Source: Clostridia bacterium (GTDB taxonomy: Bacteria; Bacillota; Clostridia; Oscillospirales; CAG-272). Taken from it: a stretch of DNA of 64,000 bases. This document shows positions 6,135 to 15,621 of this stretch, piece by piece; within the stretch, counting starts at the first letter, position 1, and each line of letters starts with the position of its first letter. The stretch lies in assembly GCA_017540175.1 (NCBI GenBank), contig JAFYBN010000031.1, forward strand, positions 1 to 64,000. Direction: 5' to 3'. The notes beneath the pieces are model-generated. The model was not told the DNA's origin. It made no database searches and saw only the letters and a program-made list of their open reading frames with translations. Both the position numbers and the translations under genes were made by a program.

Positions 6135-8693
6135 ATGGCAGTCATCATCACGGAAAACCCGCAGAAAAGCGGGATCGCGCTGGGCGGGATCGGCACGGGC
6201 TCGGTCGAGCTTTTCCCCGACGGAGAATTCCACGCATGGCAGATCGCGAACGCTCAGAGATGGGCTTCCCGATGCTGGGAAGGCCCTGCCGACGACGGGG
6301 AGGGCTCCACGGGCGCGCTTTCGTTCTGGGTCCGCGCCGAGCGCGAGGGTTCCCTGCCCGTCGTGCGCAAGCTCGGCATGAAAACGGCATGGCAGGACTT
6401 CACCTACCGCATGTTCCCGTGGAACAAGCCGGTCGAGCGCATTGTCTTTGACGGGCGCTTCCCCGTCTGCGATCTCGCCTATCAGGACGGCGCCCTGCCC
6501 GTCGACGTGCGGCTGCGCGCCGTCGCTCCCTTCGTGCCGCACCGGACCGATCTCAGCGCGACGCCGGGGTTCTACCTCGATTTCACGCTGTTCAATCCGT
6601 ACAAAACCCCCGTGACGGTCAGCCTGCTGTCCTCGCTCGAGCCGAGCTTCTGCAACCGCGACGGCTGTGAAAACGAGGTGTGCACGGACGGGGGGCGGAC
6701 CGGGATCTTCCTGAACGCCCTGCCCTCCCATCCGTGGGAGGAGAAGAGCCGGGAGGCGGACCGCGGCTCGCTCTGTCTCTCCGCGTCGTGCGAGGATGGA
6801 GAGATTTCCTATATCACGGCGGACAATTTCCGTTTTCTGCGCGAATATGTCGCGGAGGCCCCCTACGGCGTGTCGCAGGAATCCTTCCTGTTCGGCTTCC
6901 GGGAGACGGGGGAGCTGCCGGACACGACGGTCGGGAAACGCCCCGAGCCGATCCCCGAAAAGCTCGGCGAGCTCACGGACGAGGCGGTCGACCGCCGTAT
7001 TCGGGAGCTCGCCGCATACCCCTTCGCGCAGTCCCTCCTCCGGAGGGTGCGGGCGATCAAGCCGGACTTTCCTTCGAATCGGGAGGAAAAAGAGGTCTTT
7101 CTCGACGCGTGCCGGTCCGCGCTCGAACGGATGGGGGACCGCTTCGGCTCCTGCGCTCTGTGCGGCAAAACGACGCTTAAGCCGGGAGAGCGGAAAAAGA
7201 TCCGGTTCATTCTCTCGTGGTTCTTCCCCAATCATTACAGCGCGACCGGCACCCGCCTCGGTCACTGGTACGAGAACCGATTCTCGGACGCGCGCGCGGT
7301 CAACCGCTTCCTCGCCGAGGAGCGGGAGAGGATCGCGGGTTCTGCGGCGCGCTTTGCCGATCTGCTCACCCGCACGAGCCTGCCGGAGGTCTACGCGGAT
7401 TCGTGGAGCGGGCATCTTTCCACGATCGTGAAGGATTCGTGGTATCTGAAGGACGGGAAATTCGGGCTCTGGGAGGGGCTCGGCTTCTGCGGCTTCCACA
7501 CGACGGACATCACCTGGCACGCCTCGTTCGGGCTGCTTGCGCTCTTTCCCGATCTGCAGCTCGGGCAGATGGAAATGGGCGCGGCGCACCAGCGGGAGGA
7601 CGGGCGCGTCCACCACTTCTTCACGCCCGATCTCGACCACACGGACAACGGCTTCGACCGCGTGGACATGAACCACCAGTTCGTCGCGATGGTCTGCCGG
7701 GATTACCTCTGCACGGGGGACCGGGGATATCTCGAGCGCCTCTGGGTGCCGGTGCAGAAGGCGATGGACTCCATGCTCGCCCTCGATACGGACGGGGACG
7801 GCCTGCCCGACCGGGGCACGAAGCGCAACACCTACGACGCGTGGAATTTCTCGGGGACGCCCGCGTATATCTCCGTTCTCTGGATCTCCGCGCTGAAGGC
7901 CGCCGCCCTGCTCGCCTCCGTTCTGGGGGACGAAGAAAGGCGGCGCGCGTGGGTAGAGCTGCGCGTCCGCTCACTCGCCTCCCTCGAGAAGCGGCTCTGG
8001 AACGGGCGGTACTACAATCTCTGGAAGAGGGACGGCAAAGGAGAGGAAGGCTCCGAGGGCTCCGCTTACGACGCTTCCCTCATGACCGCTCAGCTCGACG
8101 GAGAATGGTTCCTCCGGGTCTCGGGCATCGGCGGGAATCTTCGGGACGAGCGGGTGCGTTCGGTGCTTTCAGCCGTGATGGAAAAGAACTACACAAGGGA
8201 CGGCGGGCTTGTCAACGCGACGCCCGCTGAACCCGTCAGCCTGATGACCTACAAGAACTGTCAGGCGGAGGCAAACTGGACGGGGATCGGCTACGCCGTC
8301 GCCGCCCTCGCCCTCACCGTGGGCGACCGAGAGACAGCGGACAAGCTCGTCGGCACGATCCACGAGAATCAGAAACGGTTCGGCGCGCTGTGGGATCACT
8401 GGGAATGCGGCTTCCGCTACACGCGCCCGCTGTCGTCGTGGACCACCATGAACGCGGCGTCCGGTCTCTCCGTGGACGCGGAGAAGAAGCTCCTCCGGCT
8501 CTCCCCCGCCATCCTCCCCCTGACCGTCCCGGTCGTCACCTGCTTCTGCTCGGCAACGGCGGTATTCGGCGAAAAGACCTGTGTCCTCACCGTGCACGAA
8601 GGATCGCTCGAGGGATGGGTCGTCGAGGGCCCGGCGGGGACGACCGTTGAAATCCGGTATGCGGATCCCGACGGGGTGAAGAGTGAAGGGTGA
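6135..8693 (+). CDS. GH116-like beta-glycosidase (GBA2/DUF608 family), cytoplasmic
   Basis: The 852-residue product resembles the GH116 family of beta-glucosidases, beta-xylosidases and glucosylceramidases. An N-terminal beta-rich domain (about 1-330) starts with GIALGGIGTGSVEL. A C-terminal (alpha/alpha)6 domain follows. FGLWEGLGF supplies the likely nucleophile Glu447, and DTDGDGLPDRG...TYDAW supplies the likely acid/base Asp568, by analogy with the characterised bacterial GH116. The ATG at 6135 follows AGAGGAGG; upstream in-frame codons lie inside or before the promoter. No signal peptide is seen. It is divergent from the GH43-like gene, and the pair suggests intracellular glycan breakdown. 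Confidence 0.8.
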   Translation: MAVIITENPQKSGIALGGIGTGSVELFPDGEFHAWQIANAQRWASRCWEGPADDGEGSTGALSFWVRAEREGSLPVVRKLGMKTAWQDFTYRMFPWNKPVERIVFDGRFPVCDLAYQDGALPVDVRLRAVAPFVPHRTDLSATPGFYLDFTLFNPYKTPVTVSLLSSLEPSFCNRDGCENEVCTDGGRTGIFLNALPSHPWEEKSREADRGSLCLSASCEDGEISYITADNFRFLREYVAEAPYGVSQESFLFGFRETGELPDTTVGKRPEPIPEKLGELTDEAVDRRIRELAAYPFAQSLLRRVRAIKPDFPSNREEKEVFLDACRSALERMGDRFGSCALCGKTTLKPGERKKIRFILSWFFPNHYSATGTRLGHWYENRFSDARAVNRFLAEERERIAGSAARFADLLTRTSLPEVYADSWSGHLSTIVKDSWYLKDGKFGLWEGLGFCGFHTTDITWHASFGLLALFPDLQLGQMEMGAAHQREDGRVHHFFTPDLDHTDNGFDRVDMNHQFVAMVCRDYLCTGDRGYLERLWVPVQKAMDSMLALDTDGDGLPDRGTKRNTYDAWNFSGTPAYISVLWISALKAAALLASVLGDEERRRAWVELRVRSLASLEKRLWNGRYYNLWKRDGKGEEGSEGSAYDASLMTAQLDGEWFLRVSGIGGNLRDERVRSVLSAVMEKNYTRDGGLVNATPAEPVSLMTYKNCQAEANWTGIGYAVAALALTVGDRETADKLVGTIHENQKRFGALWDHWECGFRYTRPLSSWTTMNAASGLSVDAEKKLLRLSPAILPLTVPVVTCFCSATAVFGEKTCVLTVHEGSLEGWVVEGPAGTTVEIRYADPDGVKSEG

Positions 8694-8749
8694 CCGGGGA
8701 GAGGCGACGCCGAAATCCACCGCGGGCGCTTTTCGACCCATCATTTCTC

Positions 8750-8778
8750 TTGACAGGCATTGTTCGATATGATATACT
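8750..8778 (+). promoter_or_regulatory. sigma-A promoter for the zinc-ribbon/secreted-protein pair
   Basis: TTGACA (8750-8755), 17-bp spacer, TATACT (8773-8778). The ATG is at 8822. Confidence 0.8.
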
Positions 8779-8821
8779 GAAATAGAAACTAAATCATCAA
8801 ATCCGTCACGGGAGGTACGCC

Positions 8822-10387
8822 ATGTTTTGTCCAAATTGCGGACGCGCGCTGGAAGAAGGCACGCGCTTCTGCCCGGGATGCGGCAAGCCGGTTCAGGCAG
8901 GAACGCCGGCGCGGAACACGCCGCCCGCCTCTGCCGCCCCGGCCGCCGGACCCTCTCCGACCGCCGGACCCTCTCCGACCGCCGGACCCTCTCCGACCGC
9001 CGGACCCTCTCCCGCGGCTGCTCCGGTGTTCCAGGCAAATCCGGCCGTTCAGACAGCTCCGACCGTTCAGGCAGCCCCGGCGAACGCGGGGACCGGATGG
9101 AGGGCCGCGCAGGCACGGCCTCTCACACCCGAGGAACAGCTTCAGGCGCAGAGGATCGTACAGACACAGCCACTGAATCAGCCCGCGGCACAAGCGCAGC
9201 CGTTCGTTCAGCCGACGGCACAGGTTCAGACACCTGTTCAGCAGCCGTTTGTACAGCCTGCGGCGCAGGCGCAGACTCCGGTTCAGCCGCCGATGACTCA
9301 GCCGAAGCCGTTCGTTCAGCCCGCGGCACAGGTTCAGACTCCGGTTCAGCCGCCGATGACTCAGCCGAAGCCGTTCGTTCAGCCCGCAGCACAGGTTCAG
9401 ACTCCGGTTCAGCCGCAGCCGTTTGTTCAGCCTGCAGCGCAGGCGCAGACTCCGGTTCAGCCGCCGATGACTCAGCCGAAGCCGTTCGTTCAGCCCGCGG
9501 CACAGGTTCAGACTCCGGTTCAGCCGCAGCCGTTTGTTCAGCCTGCGGCTCGGCCTCTGCCGCAGGTCCCGCCGCAGATCATGCGCTTCGATGCGCTGAA
9601 AACAGGCGGAGAAGCGGCGCTCGGGCTGATGGGTGCGGAGATGTCGATCCCGTCCGCGGGCTCGGTCGTCAAAAGCGGCGTCGGGAGCTTTTTGAGCTCC
9701 TTCGTTTCGGTCTTCAAAAGTCCGGCGAAATGGATCCCCGCGGCGGTCCTCGCCGTCGTCTGGATCGTGCTTGCCATTCTGAAGGTCAAGGGAGTCGACG
9801 CCTTCCCCGTGAAGGGTCTGTCGTTTTTGACCTTCGGTGAGGGAGGGCTCGGCGGCGGGATCGTCGGGGTGCTCGGCGGCATCGCCGGCAAGGGCGTCGT
9901 CGCGGGCGCGCTGGTCGCCCTCGTCGGGCTGTTCACGAAAAAAAGCTCCGACCGCTCCGGTCGCTCCGGCGGCGCGAAATCCTCGCCGAGGGACCTCTTC
10001 GGCGTGAACGGGCAAACCGTGGGCGCGTATCTCACAGGGATGGGGGCCGCCGTGCTTCTCTATCTCTTCTTCTCGGGCGTGAACACCCGCTTCGCGTTCA
10101 TGTGCGGGGTGGCGGCGTGCTTCCTCGCGGTGAGAGCCGCGATCGGAAACGGATTTTTAAAGAGCTTCCTTGAGGCTCTGACCTCGAAGGGCAAAGCGTT
10201 TGCCTCCCCGACGGCGTCCGCCCTGATCGGCGGGCTTGCCGCGGGCTTTGCCGCGGCGGCGCTCCTCGGACTTCTGAACATTCCCCTGATCCACTGGATC
10301 GCGGGCGGAGTCCTCTTCGTCGGCGGGATCGTTCTCATGATCGTTTTGGGTACTCAGAACCGCGGAAAGGAGGGTTGGGCGGCATGA
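8822..10387 (+). CDS. zinc-ribbon protein with Pro/Gln-rich linker and multiple membrane helices
   Basis: The 521-residue product has an N-terminal zinc ribbon (Cys3/6/17/20, MFCPNCG...FCPGCG). Four GPSPTA-type hexapeptides follow at about residues 43-66, then a long Gln/Pro/Val linker to about 255 with repeated PFVQPAAQ, VQTPVQP and PPMTQPK blocks. A hydrophobic part has about six predicted helices: one near 298-318, one or two near 340-375, two near 400-440 and two near 460-515. RBS GGGAGG precedes the ATG. The stop overlaps the next start (ATGA), so translation of the 1131-residue secreted protein is probably coupled to this one. The domain order is reversed relative to the 0.2-4.8 kb family (ribbon first, helices last). 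Function is unknown. Confidence 0.85.
   Translation: MFCPNCGRALEEGTRFCPGCGKPVQAGTPARNTPPASAAPAAGPSPTAGPSPTAGPSPTAGPSPAAAPVFQANPAVQTAPTVQAAPANAGTGWRAAQARPLTPEEQLQAQRIVQTQPLNQPAAQAQPFVQPTAQVQTPVQQPFVQPAAQAQTPVQPPMTQPKPFVQPAAQVQTPVQPPMTQPKPFVQPAAQVQTPVQPQPFVQPAAQAQTPVQPPMTQPKPFVQPAAQVQTPVQPQPFVQPAARPLPQVPPQIMRFDALKTGGEAALGLMGAEMSIPSAGSVVKSGVGSFLSSFVSVFKSPAKWIPAAVLAVVWIVLAILKVKGVDAFPVKGLSFLTFGEGGLGGGIVGVLGGIAGKGVVAGALVALVGLFTKKSSDRSGRSGGAKSSPRDLFGVNGQTVGAYLTGMGAAVLLYLFFSGVNTRFAFMCGVAACFLAVRAAIGNGFLKSFLEALTSKGKAFASPTASALIGGLAAGFAAAALLGLLNIPLIHWIAGGVLFVGGIVLMIVLGTQNRGKEGWAA
8948..9019 (+). repeat. 18-bp coding repeat, four copies
   Basis: The unit GGACCCTCTCCGACCGCC repeats at 8948, 8966 and 8984, with a diverged fourth copy at 9002, encoding GPSPTA. 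Further imperfect repeats of the Gln/Pro blocks continue to about 9545. Confidence 0.85.
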
Positions 10388-13300
10388 AAAGGACGAACAG
10401 GCGCATCCTTGCGCGCGTACTGCTGGCACTCTTCCTTTGTCCCCTTCTCTGTCTGCCCGTCTTCGCGGCCGACACGAGCCTGCCCGGCGGGTATATCACG
10501 CAGGGTACCGGAGGCTCCAAGCCGTTCGAATACGATTACCCCTCCACTTACTTCGATCTCGAAAAGGAGCTGACGCAGGAGGATCTCACGGGCGCGGACG
10601 GGTATTTCCTGCAGCTCGAGGGAGCGCGGAGCGATTTTCTCGAGCGCTTCATCGCCGCCAACATCGACGACGGCTCGCATACCTTCATCGGTACGGGCTG
10701 GACCGGCGCGTCCGACTGGGATCCGTACGTGGACTGGACCCGGACGCCGAGTATGACGGAGGCGTGCAGGATCGAAGGGCTGTACACCTACGACGTCTAC
10801 CAGCCCGCAAACCTGACCGTAACAAAGAAGGACGGGGGCGAGGATTACCATTACGAAGGTCACTACGGCCCCAGCAGAATGGAAGAGGCGTACGGGATCA
10901 CATCCACCGACCGGGACGGCAATCCGGTCTACGGGAACTATATCATCAATTACAGAGTCACCATGCGGTGCGAGGTGGATCTCAAAAACATCGTGTTCGA
11001 ACGGGACGGCATCTACGTCGACATGGAGGGCACCCAGTGGGCGAGGGGCGCGATATCCGAAACTCTGAAACAGAACGCGCAGACGAAGGAGATCCCCGTG
11101 GAGGAGCAGACGATCTCCGCGCGAAAGGTCCCCGGCGTGCTTTTCCTCGACGAGGCTTCGGGTTATCCGATGATCTCTTTCTCCAGCAGCGACCTTACCC
11201 TTTATTTCCGCGTGATGGGCGTGCTCCCGGGCGCGGGCGGTCCGGTGCAGAGCGTCACCCATCAGGCCGAGGCGGAAGCTGGTGAGGACGAAGGCGTCGA
11301 CATCTCGACCTCCATCGTGGAGGGAAGAAATGAGACGGGCGGCATCGGCGTACCCGCCGCGATCGCGGTGGGCGTCGGAGGCGCAGCGGCGGCTGCCGCG
11401 GGCGCCGCGGCGGCGACTGGCTCCGGCTCGGGTTCGGGCGACGAGAAGAGAAAGCGATACCGGATGCTCGTCTCGAAGGACTTCGGCGACGCGATCCGGA
11501 GGGGCGGCAAGCCCGTGACGGTGCGGGCGCGCATCGTGGAGATCGATCCGTCCGGCGCGCAGCGCGACCGCCCTGATCTGAACGCGAAGATCAGCGTGAT
11601 GAGCGAGGAGCTGGACGTCCACAGCGCGGCGCTGTCCGGACGATACGTTGAAGCGACGGTGAGCGCGCCGGAGAACGCCGAAGGAAATCAGGCGACCTTG
11701 ACCTTCATCTTTGACGGACCCGGCGGGCAGTTCCACAACAATATCATCTTCAGGCTCGTGGACGGTCCCTCCCTCTGCTTCACTTACGAGGAGGTACCCG
11801 GACAGCTCACTCTGACCCACGAAAACTGCGGCATCGACGCCATCCCCGGCGACGGCTTCACCTACAGTGAGAAATTCGTGATCGCGGACGCGGTGTACGA
11901 ACCGGAGCTCTCCGATATCTCGGCGACTGCGGCACAGGGGCTCGACATCAGCTTCGCAAAGACCGGGACGCCGTTCTGCTATCAGCTGACCGTAAAGAAC
12001 AACACGCCTCCCGGACCGAAGCACGACGTCTTCGCCCAGAGAGAGGAGCGCAAATTCGAGATCACCGTGCTCGTCAAGGACGAAAGGGAACCGCTGAAGG
12101 GCTACGTCTCCGTGTACCTCTATCCCGAAGGGATCACGGTCGACTCGGACATGAAGGGCGAGAAGAAGGGCGTGAAATACGTCCGCCTGCAGTCCTATGA
12201 AAAAGAGAACGCGGGCGCGCTCGACCGGAAGTGGCAGGCTTCGCAGATGACCGTCACGTTCGCGGTCAAGGGCGAGAACCGGGCGATCATCAACCCGAGA
12301 TCCATGGAAGTCCATGCGGAAGCGCTGCGGGGCGCGGGAGGGCTCGGCACGACGGCTGCCAAGGAAGATACCATCGTCGAAAAGTACAAATACACGGCGG
12401 GCGGCACCTTCTTGAACGACCGGTACATCTTCCAGGTCGAGCCCGGTTCCCTCCTTTACGAGCCGGACAACGGCACGTTCTTCATGAGCATTCTGCCCGT
12501 TTACGCGGAGTACGACGGGCGGCGGTATGACGCGGATATCCCCCTGAGACTGCGCGGCAAGGACCCCGACCCGATGGAGGAGTGGAACAAGGAATACGAA
12601 AAGACCCGTTCCCGCATCGAGCGGTTCAGCCTGCCCGGCGAGAAAGCCGTTCAGCTCATGAAGCTCGAGGAAATCGCCGTCCACGATCAGCTCAAGATCT
12701 CCGTGACCGAGCTCCGCCTGATGAGCAAGGACATCGTCCGGGGGTACATGGAGTACTGGACGGAGCAGCATTCGAAGGACGAGTGGAACGCGAAAGCGCT
12801 CGACTGGGCAGTATGGGGACTCGAATGGGTCAAGTGGATCGGCGACTGCGCCTTCTCCATCGTCGTCAGCGCTTACACGGGTCCGCTGGAAGCGATCATT
12901 TCCCCTGCGAAGGACGTGCTTGTGAGCGCCATCGGCGAGGTCGGGGTCAACATCGTCTGGGGCACGAAATTCAACGTTGAAAATCTCGAGATCGCCAAGG
13001 CCATCAAGAGCGCGGGCGACAACTTCGTCTCGGGCGGCGCAGCCGAAGGCATCACCTGGCTCGCGTCCTCCGGCATGTCGAATCCCCAGCAGATCAAGTA
13101 CGCCTGCTACATCATCGGGGGATATTTCGTCTTCGCGGTCTTTAACAATTACCTTCAGCAGCTGGAGGAGGGCAAGAACGACTTCTGGGGCGCGATCATG
13201 TCGGCGTTCTCCGACCTGACCGGTCTCGCGCTCAAAGTCGCTGCGAGCATGCTCTTCAAGAAGTGGCTGGACAGCGAGACCTTCAAGGAAAAAACCGGTC

Positions 13301-13779
13301 CGGCGATCCAGAAGTGGATGCAGAAGCATTTCGGCGACAATCTGACGGATCAGAAATTCAATCTCGAGGCGGAATACAACGCGAACCAGCAGACCTACGG
13401 TATATTCACCCTGAAGGACAGCATCCTCGACGTCGACGTGGAGGTCACGCGCGCGGGCATCGTGGAATCGTATCTGACCGGACTTCTCGGCGAAGGCGTG
13501 AGCTACTGCTACGACAACCCCGAAAAGGCCCAGAAGCGCATCTTCTGGCGCAACCCCGCCGGAGAGTTCATGTTTACCTTCGGGATCCAGCTCGCGGCAG
13601 AGGCCGAGGAGAGTCCCGCCGCCGTGACGACCGCGTGCGACATCAATCTCTCAAAGGGCCTCGTGAACACGTCGAGCCAATTCTTCTCGTGGTTTTACGA
13701 TCTCTTCTTCAAGGGTCTCCCCGCGGCGCCCGCGCCCATCGAGATCCCGAAGGACCCGCCGCTGCCGCAGAAATCATGA
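10384..13779 (+). CDS. large secreted or membrane-anchored protein of unknown function
   Basis: The 1131-residue product has a clear signal peptide (MKRTNRRILARVLLALFL..., probable cleavage after VFAA, about residue 31). An N-terminal beta-rich, aromatic-rich region runs to about 300. A Gly/Ala-rich hydrophobic stretch at about 317-345 could be a membrane helix, and it is followed by a basic KRKRYR patch. Beta-sandwich-like regions then run to about 700. The last third is alpha-helical with hydrophobic segments near 819-845, 903-918 and 938-958. I recognise no catalytic motif or named domain. The ATG at 10384 overlaps the upstream stop by four bases (ATGA), so it is in one operon with the zinc-ribbon protein, and a terminator follows at 13811. 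Function is unknown. Confidence 0.85.
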   Translation: MKRTNRRILARVLLALFLCPLLCLPVFAADTSLPGGYITQGTGGSKPFEYDYPSTYFDLEKELTQEDLTGADGYFLQLEGARSDFLERFIAANIDDGSHTFIGTGWTGASDWDPYVDWTRTPSMTEACRIEGLYTYDVYQPANLTVTKKDGGEDYHYEGHYGPSRMEEAYGITSTDRDGNPVYGNYIINYRVTMRCEVDLKNIVFERDGIYVDMEGTQWARGAISETLKQNAQTKEIPVEEQTISARKVPGVLFLDEASGYPMISFSSSDLTLYFRVMGVLPGAGGPVQSVTHQAEAEAGEDEGVDISTSIVEGRNETGGIGVPAAIAVGVGGAAAAAAGAAAATGSGSGSGDEKRKRYRMLVSKDFGDAIRRGGKPVTVRARIVEIDPSGAQRDRPDLNAKISVMSEELDVHSAALSGRYVEATVSAPENAEGNQATLTFIFDGPGGQFHNNIIFRLVDGPSLCFTYEEVPGQLTLTHENCGIDAIPGDGFTYSEKFVIADAVYEPELSDISATAAQGLDISFAKTGTPFCYQLTVKNNTPPGPKHDVFAQREERKFEITVLVKDEREPLKGYVSVYLYPEGITVDSDMKGEKKGVKYVRLQSYEKENAGALDRKWQASQMTVTFAVKGENRAIINPRSMEVHAEALRGAGGLGTTAAKEDTIVEKYKYTAGGTFLNDRYIFQVEPGSLLYEPDNGTFFMSILPVYAEYDGRRYDADIPLRLRGKDPDPMEEWNKEYEKTRSRIERFSLPGEKAVQLMKLEEIAVHDQLKISVTELRLMSKDIVRGYMEYWTEQHSKDEWNAKALDWAVWGLEWVKWIGDCAFSIVVSAYTGPLEAIISPAKDVLVSAIGEVGVNIVWGTKFNVENLEIAKAIKSAGDNFVSGGAAEGITWLASSGMSNPQQIKYACYIIGGYFVFAVFNNYLQQLEEGKNDFWGAIMSAFSDLTGLALKVAASMLFKKWLDSETFKEKTGPAIQKWMQKHFGDNLTDQKFNLEAEYNANQQTYGIFTLKDSILDVDVEVTRAGIVESYLTGLLGEGVSYCYDNPEKAQKRIFWRNPAGEFMFTFGIQLAAEAEESPAAVTTACDINLSKGLVNTSSQFFSWFYDLFFKGLPAAPAPIEIPKDPPLPQKS

Positions 13780-13810
13780 GCGGCGCGGTGCGGACATCAG
13801 CAATACGCGC

Positions 13811-13847
13811 GATCCCCGGAGACAAGTCCGTTCTCCGGGGATCTTTT
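13811..13847 (+). terminator. terminator after the large secreted protein
   Basis: GATCCCCGGAGA / TCTCCGGGGATC (13811-13822 and 13832-13843) is followed by TTTTT. Confidence 0.9.
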
Positions 13848-13941
13848 TCGGAGGGAAACCGCACGCCGAAAAGGGCTCTCCGGGGATTCCCGTGTTCCGC
13901 GCCCGGGGCGGCCCGGGCCGCCGCTTTTTCTCCGGCACGTC

Positions 13942-13970
13942 TTGACAGCCCGCCGCCGATGTGGTAGAAT
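13942..13970 (+). promoter_or_regulatory. sigma-A promoter for the 14.0-17.0 kb operon
   Basis: TTGACA (13942-13947), 17-bp spacer, TAGAAT (13965-13970). Confidence 0.75.
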
Positions 13971-14023
13971 CGTTTCGGTCAAGCGGTGCTGAGAGCCGCA
14001 CAGCGAAAGGACGTGACATTTTT

Positions 14024-14893
14024 ATGACTTATACGGGACCGATGCGCTTTGCGCACAGGGGTGTCGCGCAGGCGGCGCCCGAAAACACCGTCGGCGCGTT
14101 TCAGGCGGCGGTCGACGCGGGATATGAGGGGATCGAGCTGGACATCCGCCTCTCAAAGGACGGGGAGATCGTCGTCTGCCACGACAGCCATTTCTCCCGC
14201 CTGACCTGCGGGCACCCTACGAAGTACACGATCCGCCATCTCGCGGACATGACCTGGGAAGAGCTCAGCGAAATCGAGCTGCCCTACGCGCTCCATCTTC
14301 TGCCCCGTGAACTGTCGCCCTATACGGAGAACGAAACGCTCGCCACCCTCCCGTGGAAGATGCTCGGAGACTACGAAAAGGCATATGCGGAGGAGCCCCG
14401 CATGGCGCGCCTGATGCGTTTTTCCGATTTCGACCGCTGGCTCTCGGAACAGACAGGCGGGATCACGGTCGAGGTGGAGTTCTGCGCGCCCGGCATGATG
14501 CCGCGGATGCTCGAGCTGCTCGACGTCTCCCCGAACCGGGAGCGCTACATCCTCTTTTCCGGGCACAAGGACATCCTCAATGAAATGCAGAACGCCTGCC
14601 GCGCGCTCGGCAAGCCGAAGGACGTGCGGCTCGGCGCGAACATCCGCCGGCTCACGCCGGAAAACAAGGCGTATATCCGCAATCTCGATCTCTGGGAGGT
14701 CGGACTGAACGACCGGCAGTACACCCGGGAAGACGTGGAATATCTCGGGGAGCGGGGGATCGCCGTGTTCTCCAATCTCGGCGATTATCCGCTCTGGTGG
14801 GAGGAAATGTGCTCGACGGGCGCGGTCGGCTTCAAGACCAACTACGCCGAAGCCTTCACCGCCTGGTGGGAGAAGAAACAGACGGCCCGGTAA
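14024..14893 (+). CDS. glycerophosphodiester phosphodiesterase family protein
   Basis: The 289-residue product belongs to the GDPD TIM-barrel family, which hydrolyses glycerophosphodiesters to glycerol-3-phosphate and an alcohol. RFAHRGVAQAAPENT provides the HRG catalytic His and the conserved PENT. GIELDIRLSKDG provides the metal-binding Glu-x-Asp, and VVCHD the second catalytic His. The family usually has a short insertion after this; here it is somewhat long. There is no signal peptide, so it is cytoplasmic (UgpQ-like). The ATG at 14024 follows GAAAGGACGTGA. It is first in an operon with a consensus-like promoter. Confidence 0.85.
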   Translation: MTYTGPMRFAHRGVAQAAPENTVGAFQAAVDAGYEGIELDIRLSKDGEIVVCHDSHFSRLTCGHPTKYTIRHLADMTWEELSEIELPYALHLLPRELSPYTENETLATLPWKMLGDYEKAYAEEPRMARLMRFSDFDRWLSEQTGGITVEVEFCAPGMMPRMLELLDVSPNRERYILFSGHKDILNEMQNACRALGKPKDVRLGANIRRLTPENKAYIRNLDLWEVGLNDRQYTREDVEYLGERGIAVFSNLGDYPLWWEEMCSTGAVGFKTNYAEAFTAWWEKKQTAR

Positions 14894-14999
14894 AACCCGT
14901 GCGGGAGACAACGCGCGGCGGGGTGAGGGAATACGGCGCGACCCTTAGAAAACCGCCGCAAATACGGACATTCACACAAAACTTCATCGGAGGAGCATC

Positions 15000-15566
15000 A
15001 TGAAAACTTTGAATACCATTCAAACCCTGTCGAAAATCGGCAAAATCATCTCCAAGGTCATCCGCATTCTTTGTATTGTAGGCTTCTGCCTCTGCGTCGT
15101 CGGGATCGCGAGTTTTGCGTTCGTGGGGGACGGCATCCAGGTGGGCGGCGTCACCGTGCGCGGCCTCGTCGAGAAGGAAGCCGACATTACCGTGCCGACC
15201 GTCTACGCGGCGATGGCGACCGGAGCCGTTTTCTGCGCGGCGGAAGCCGTGCTGTGCGCCTTTGCCGAGCGATATTTCAAAAACGAGCTCGCCGACGGTG
15301 TGCCCTTTACCCTGCGCGGCTCGAAGGAGCTGACAAGGCTCGGCGTTCTGACGATCGTCATCCCGCTCTGCGCGACCGTCGTCTGCTCGATCGGCGGGGC
15401 GATCGCGGCGCATTTCTACCCCGAACTCAAAGAACTGGATTACGGCAGCGGCGCGTCCGTCGGGCTCGGCGTGATGATGATCGTGACCGCGCTGATCTGC
15501 CGCCACGGCGCGGAGCTGACCGAGGCAGGGGCGGAGAACGCCCTGCCGACGGCATACCGCGAATAA
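15000..15566 (+). CDS. four-helix membrane protein of unknown function
   Basis: The 188-residue product has predicted helices at about 20-43, 65-88, 112-136 and 146-165. The polar loops contain VRGLVEKEADITVPTVY and a stretch FKNELADGVPFTLRGSKEL. The layout resembles DUF2975-type small membrane proteins common in Clostridia, but I am not sure of the family. RBS GGAGGAG precedes the ATG. It lies 106 bases after the GDPD gene and 55 before the GyrI-like gene. Confidence 0.75.
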   Translation: MKTLNTIQTLSKIGKIISKVIRILCIVGFCLCVVGIASFAFVGDGIQVGGVTVRGLVEKEADITVPTVYAAMATGAVFCAAEAVLCAFAERYFKNELADGVPFTLRGSKELTRLGVLTIVIPLCATVVCSIGGAIAAHFYPELKELDYGSGASVGLGVMMIVTALICRHGAELTEAGAENALPTAYRE

Positions 15567-15621
15567 AAGCGCCGGAGTACGCCCAGGACCGCGGGCCGGG
15601 CGGCGCGGAAAGGTGTGAAAC

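Noticed and set aside
10354-13329. 991-codon minus-strand open frame opposite the large secreted protein
   Set aside because: A by-product of high-GC codon bias on the plus strand. The plus-strand gene has promoter, coupled start, signal peptide and terminator; the minus frame has no RBS or protein-like motifs.
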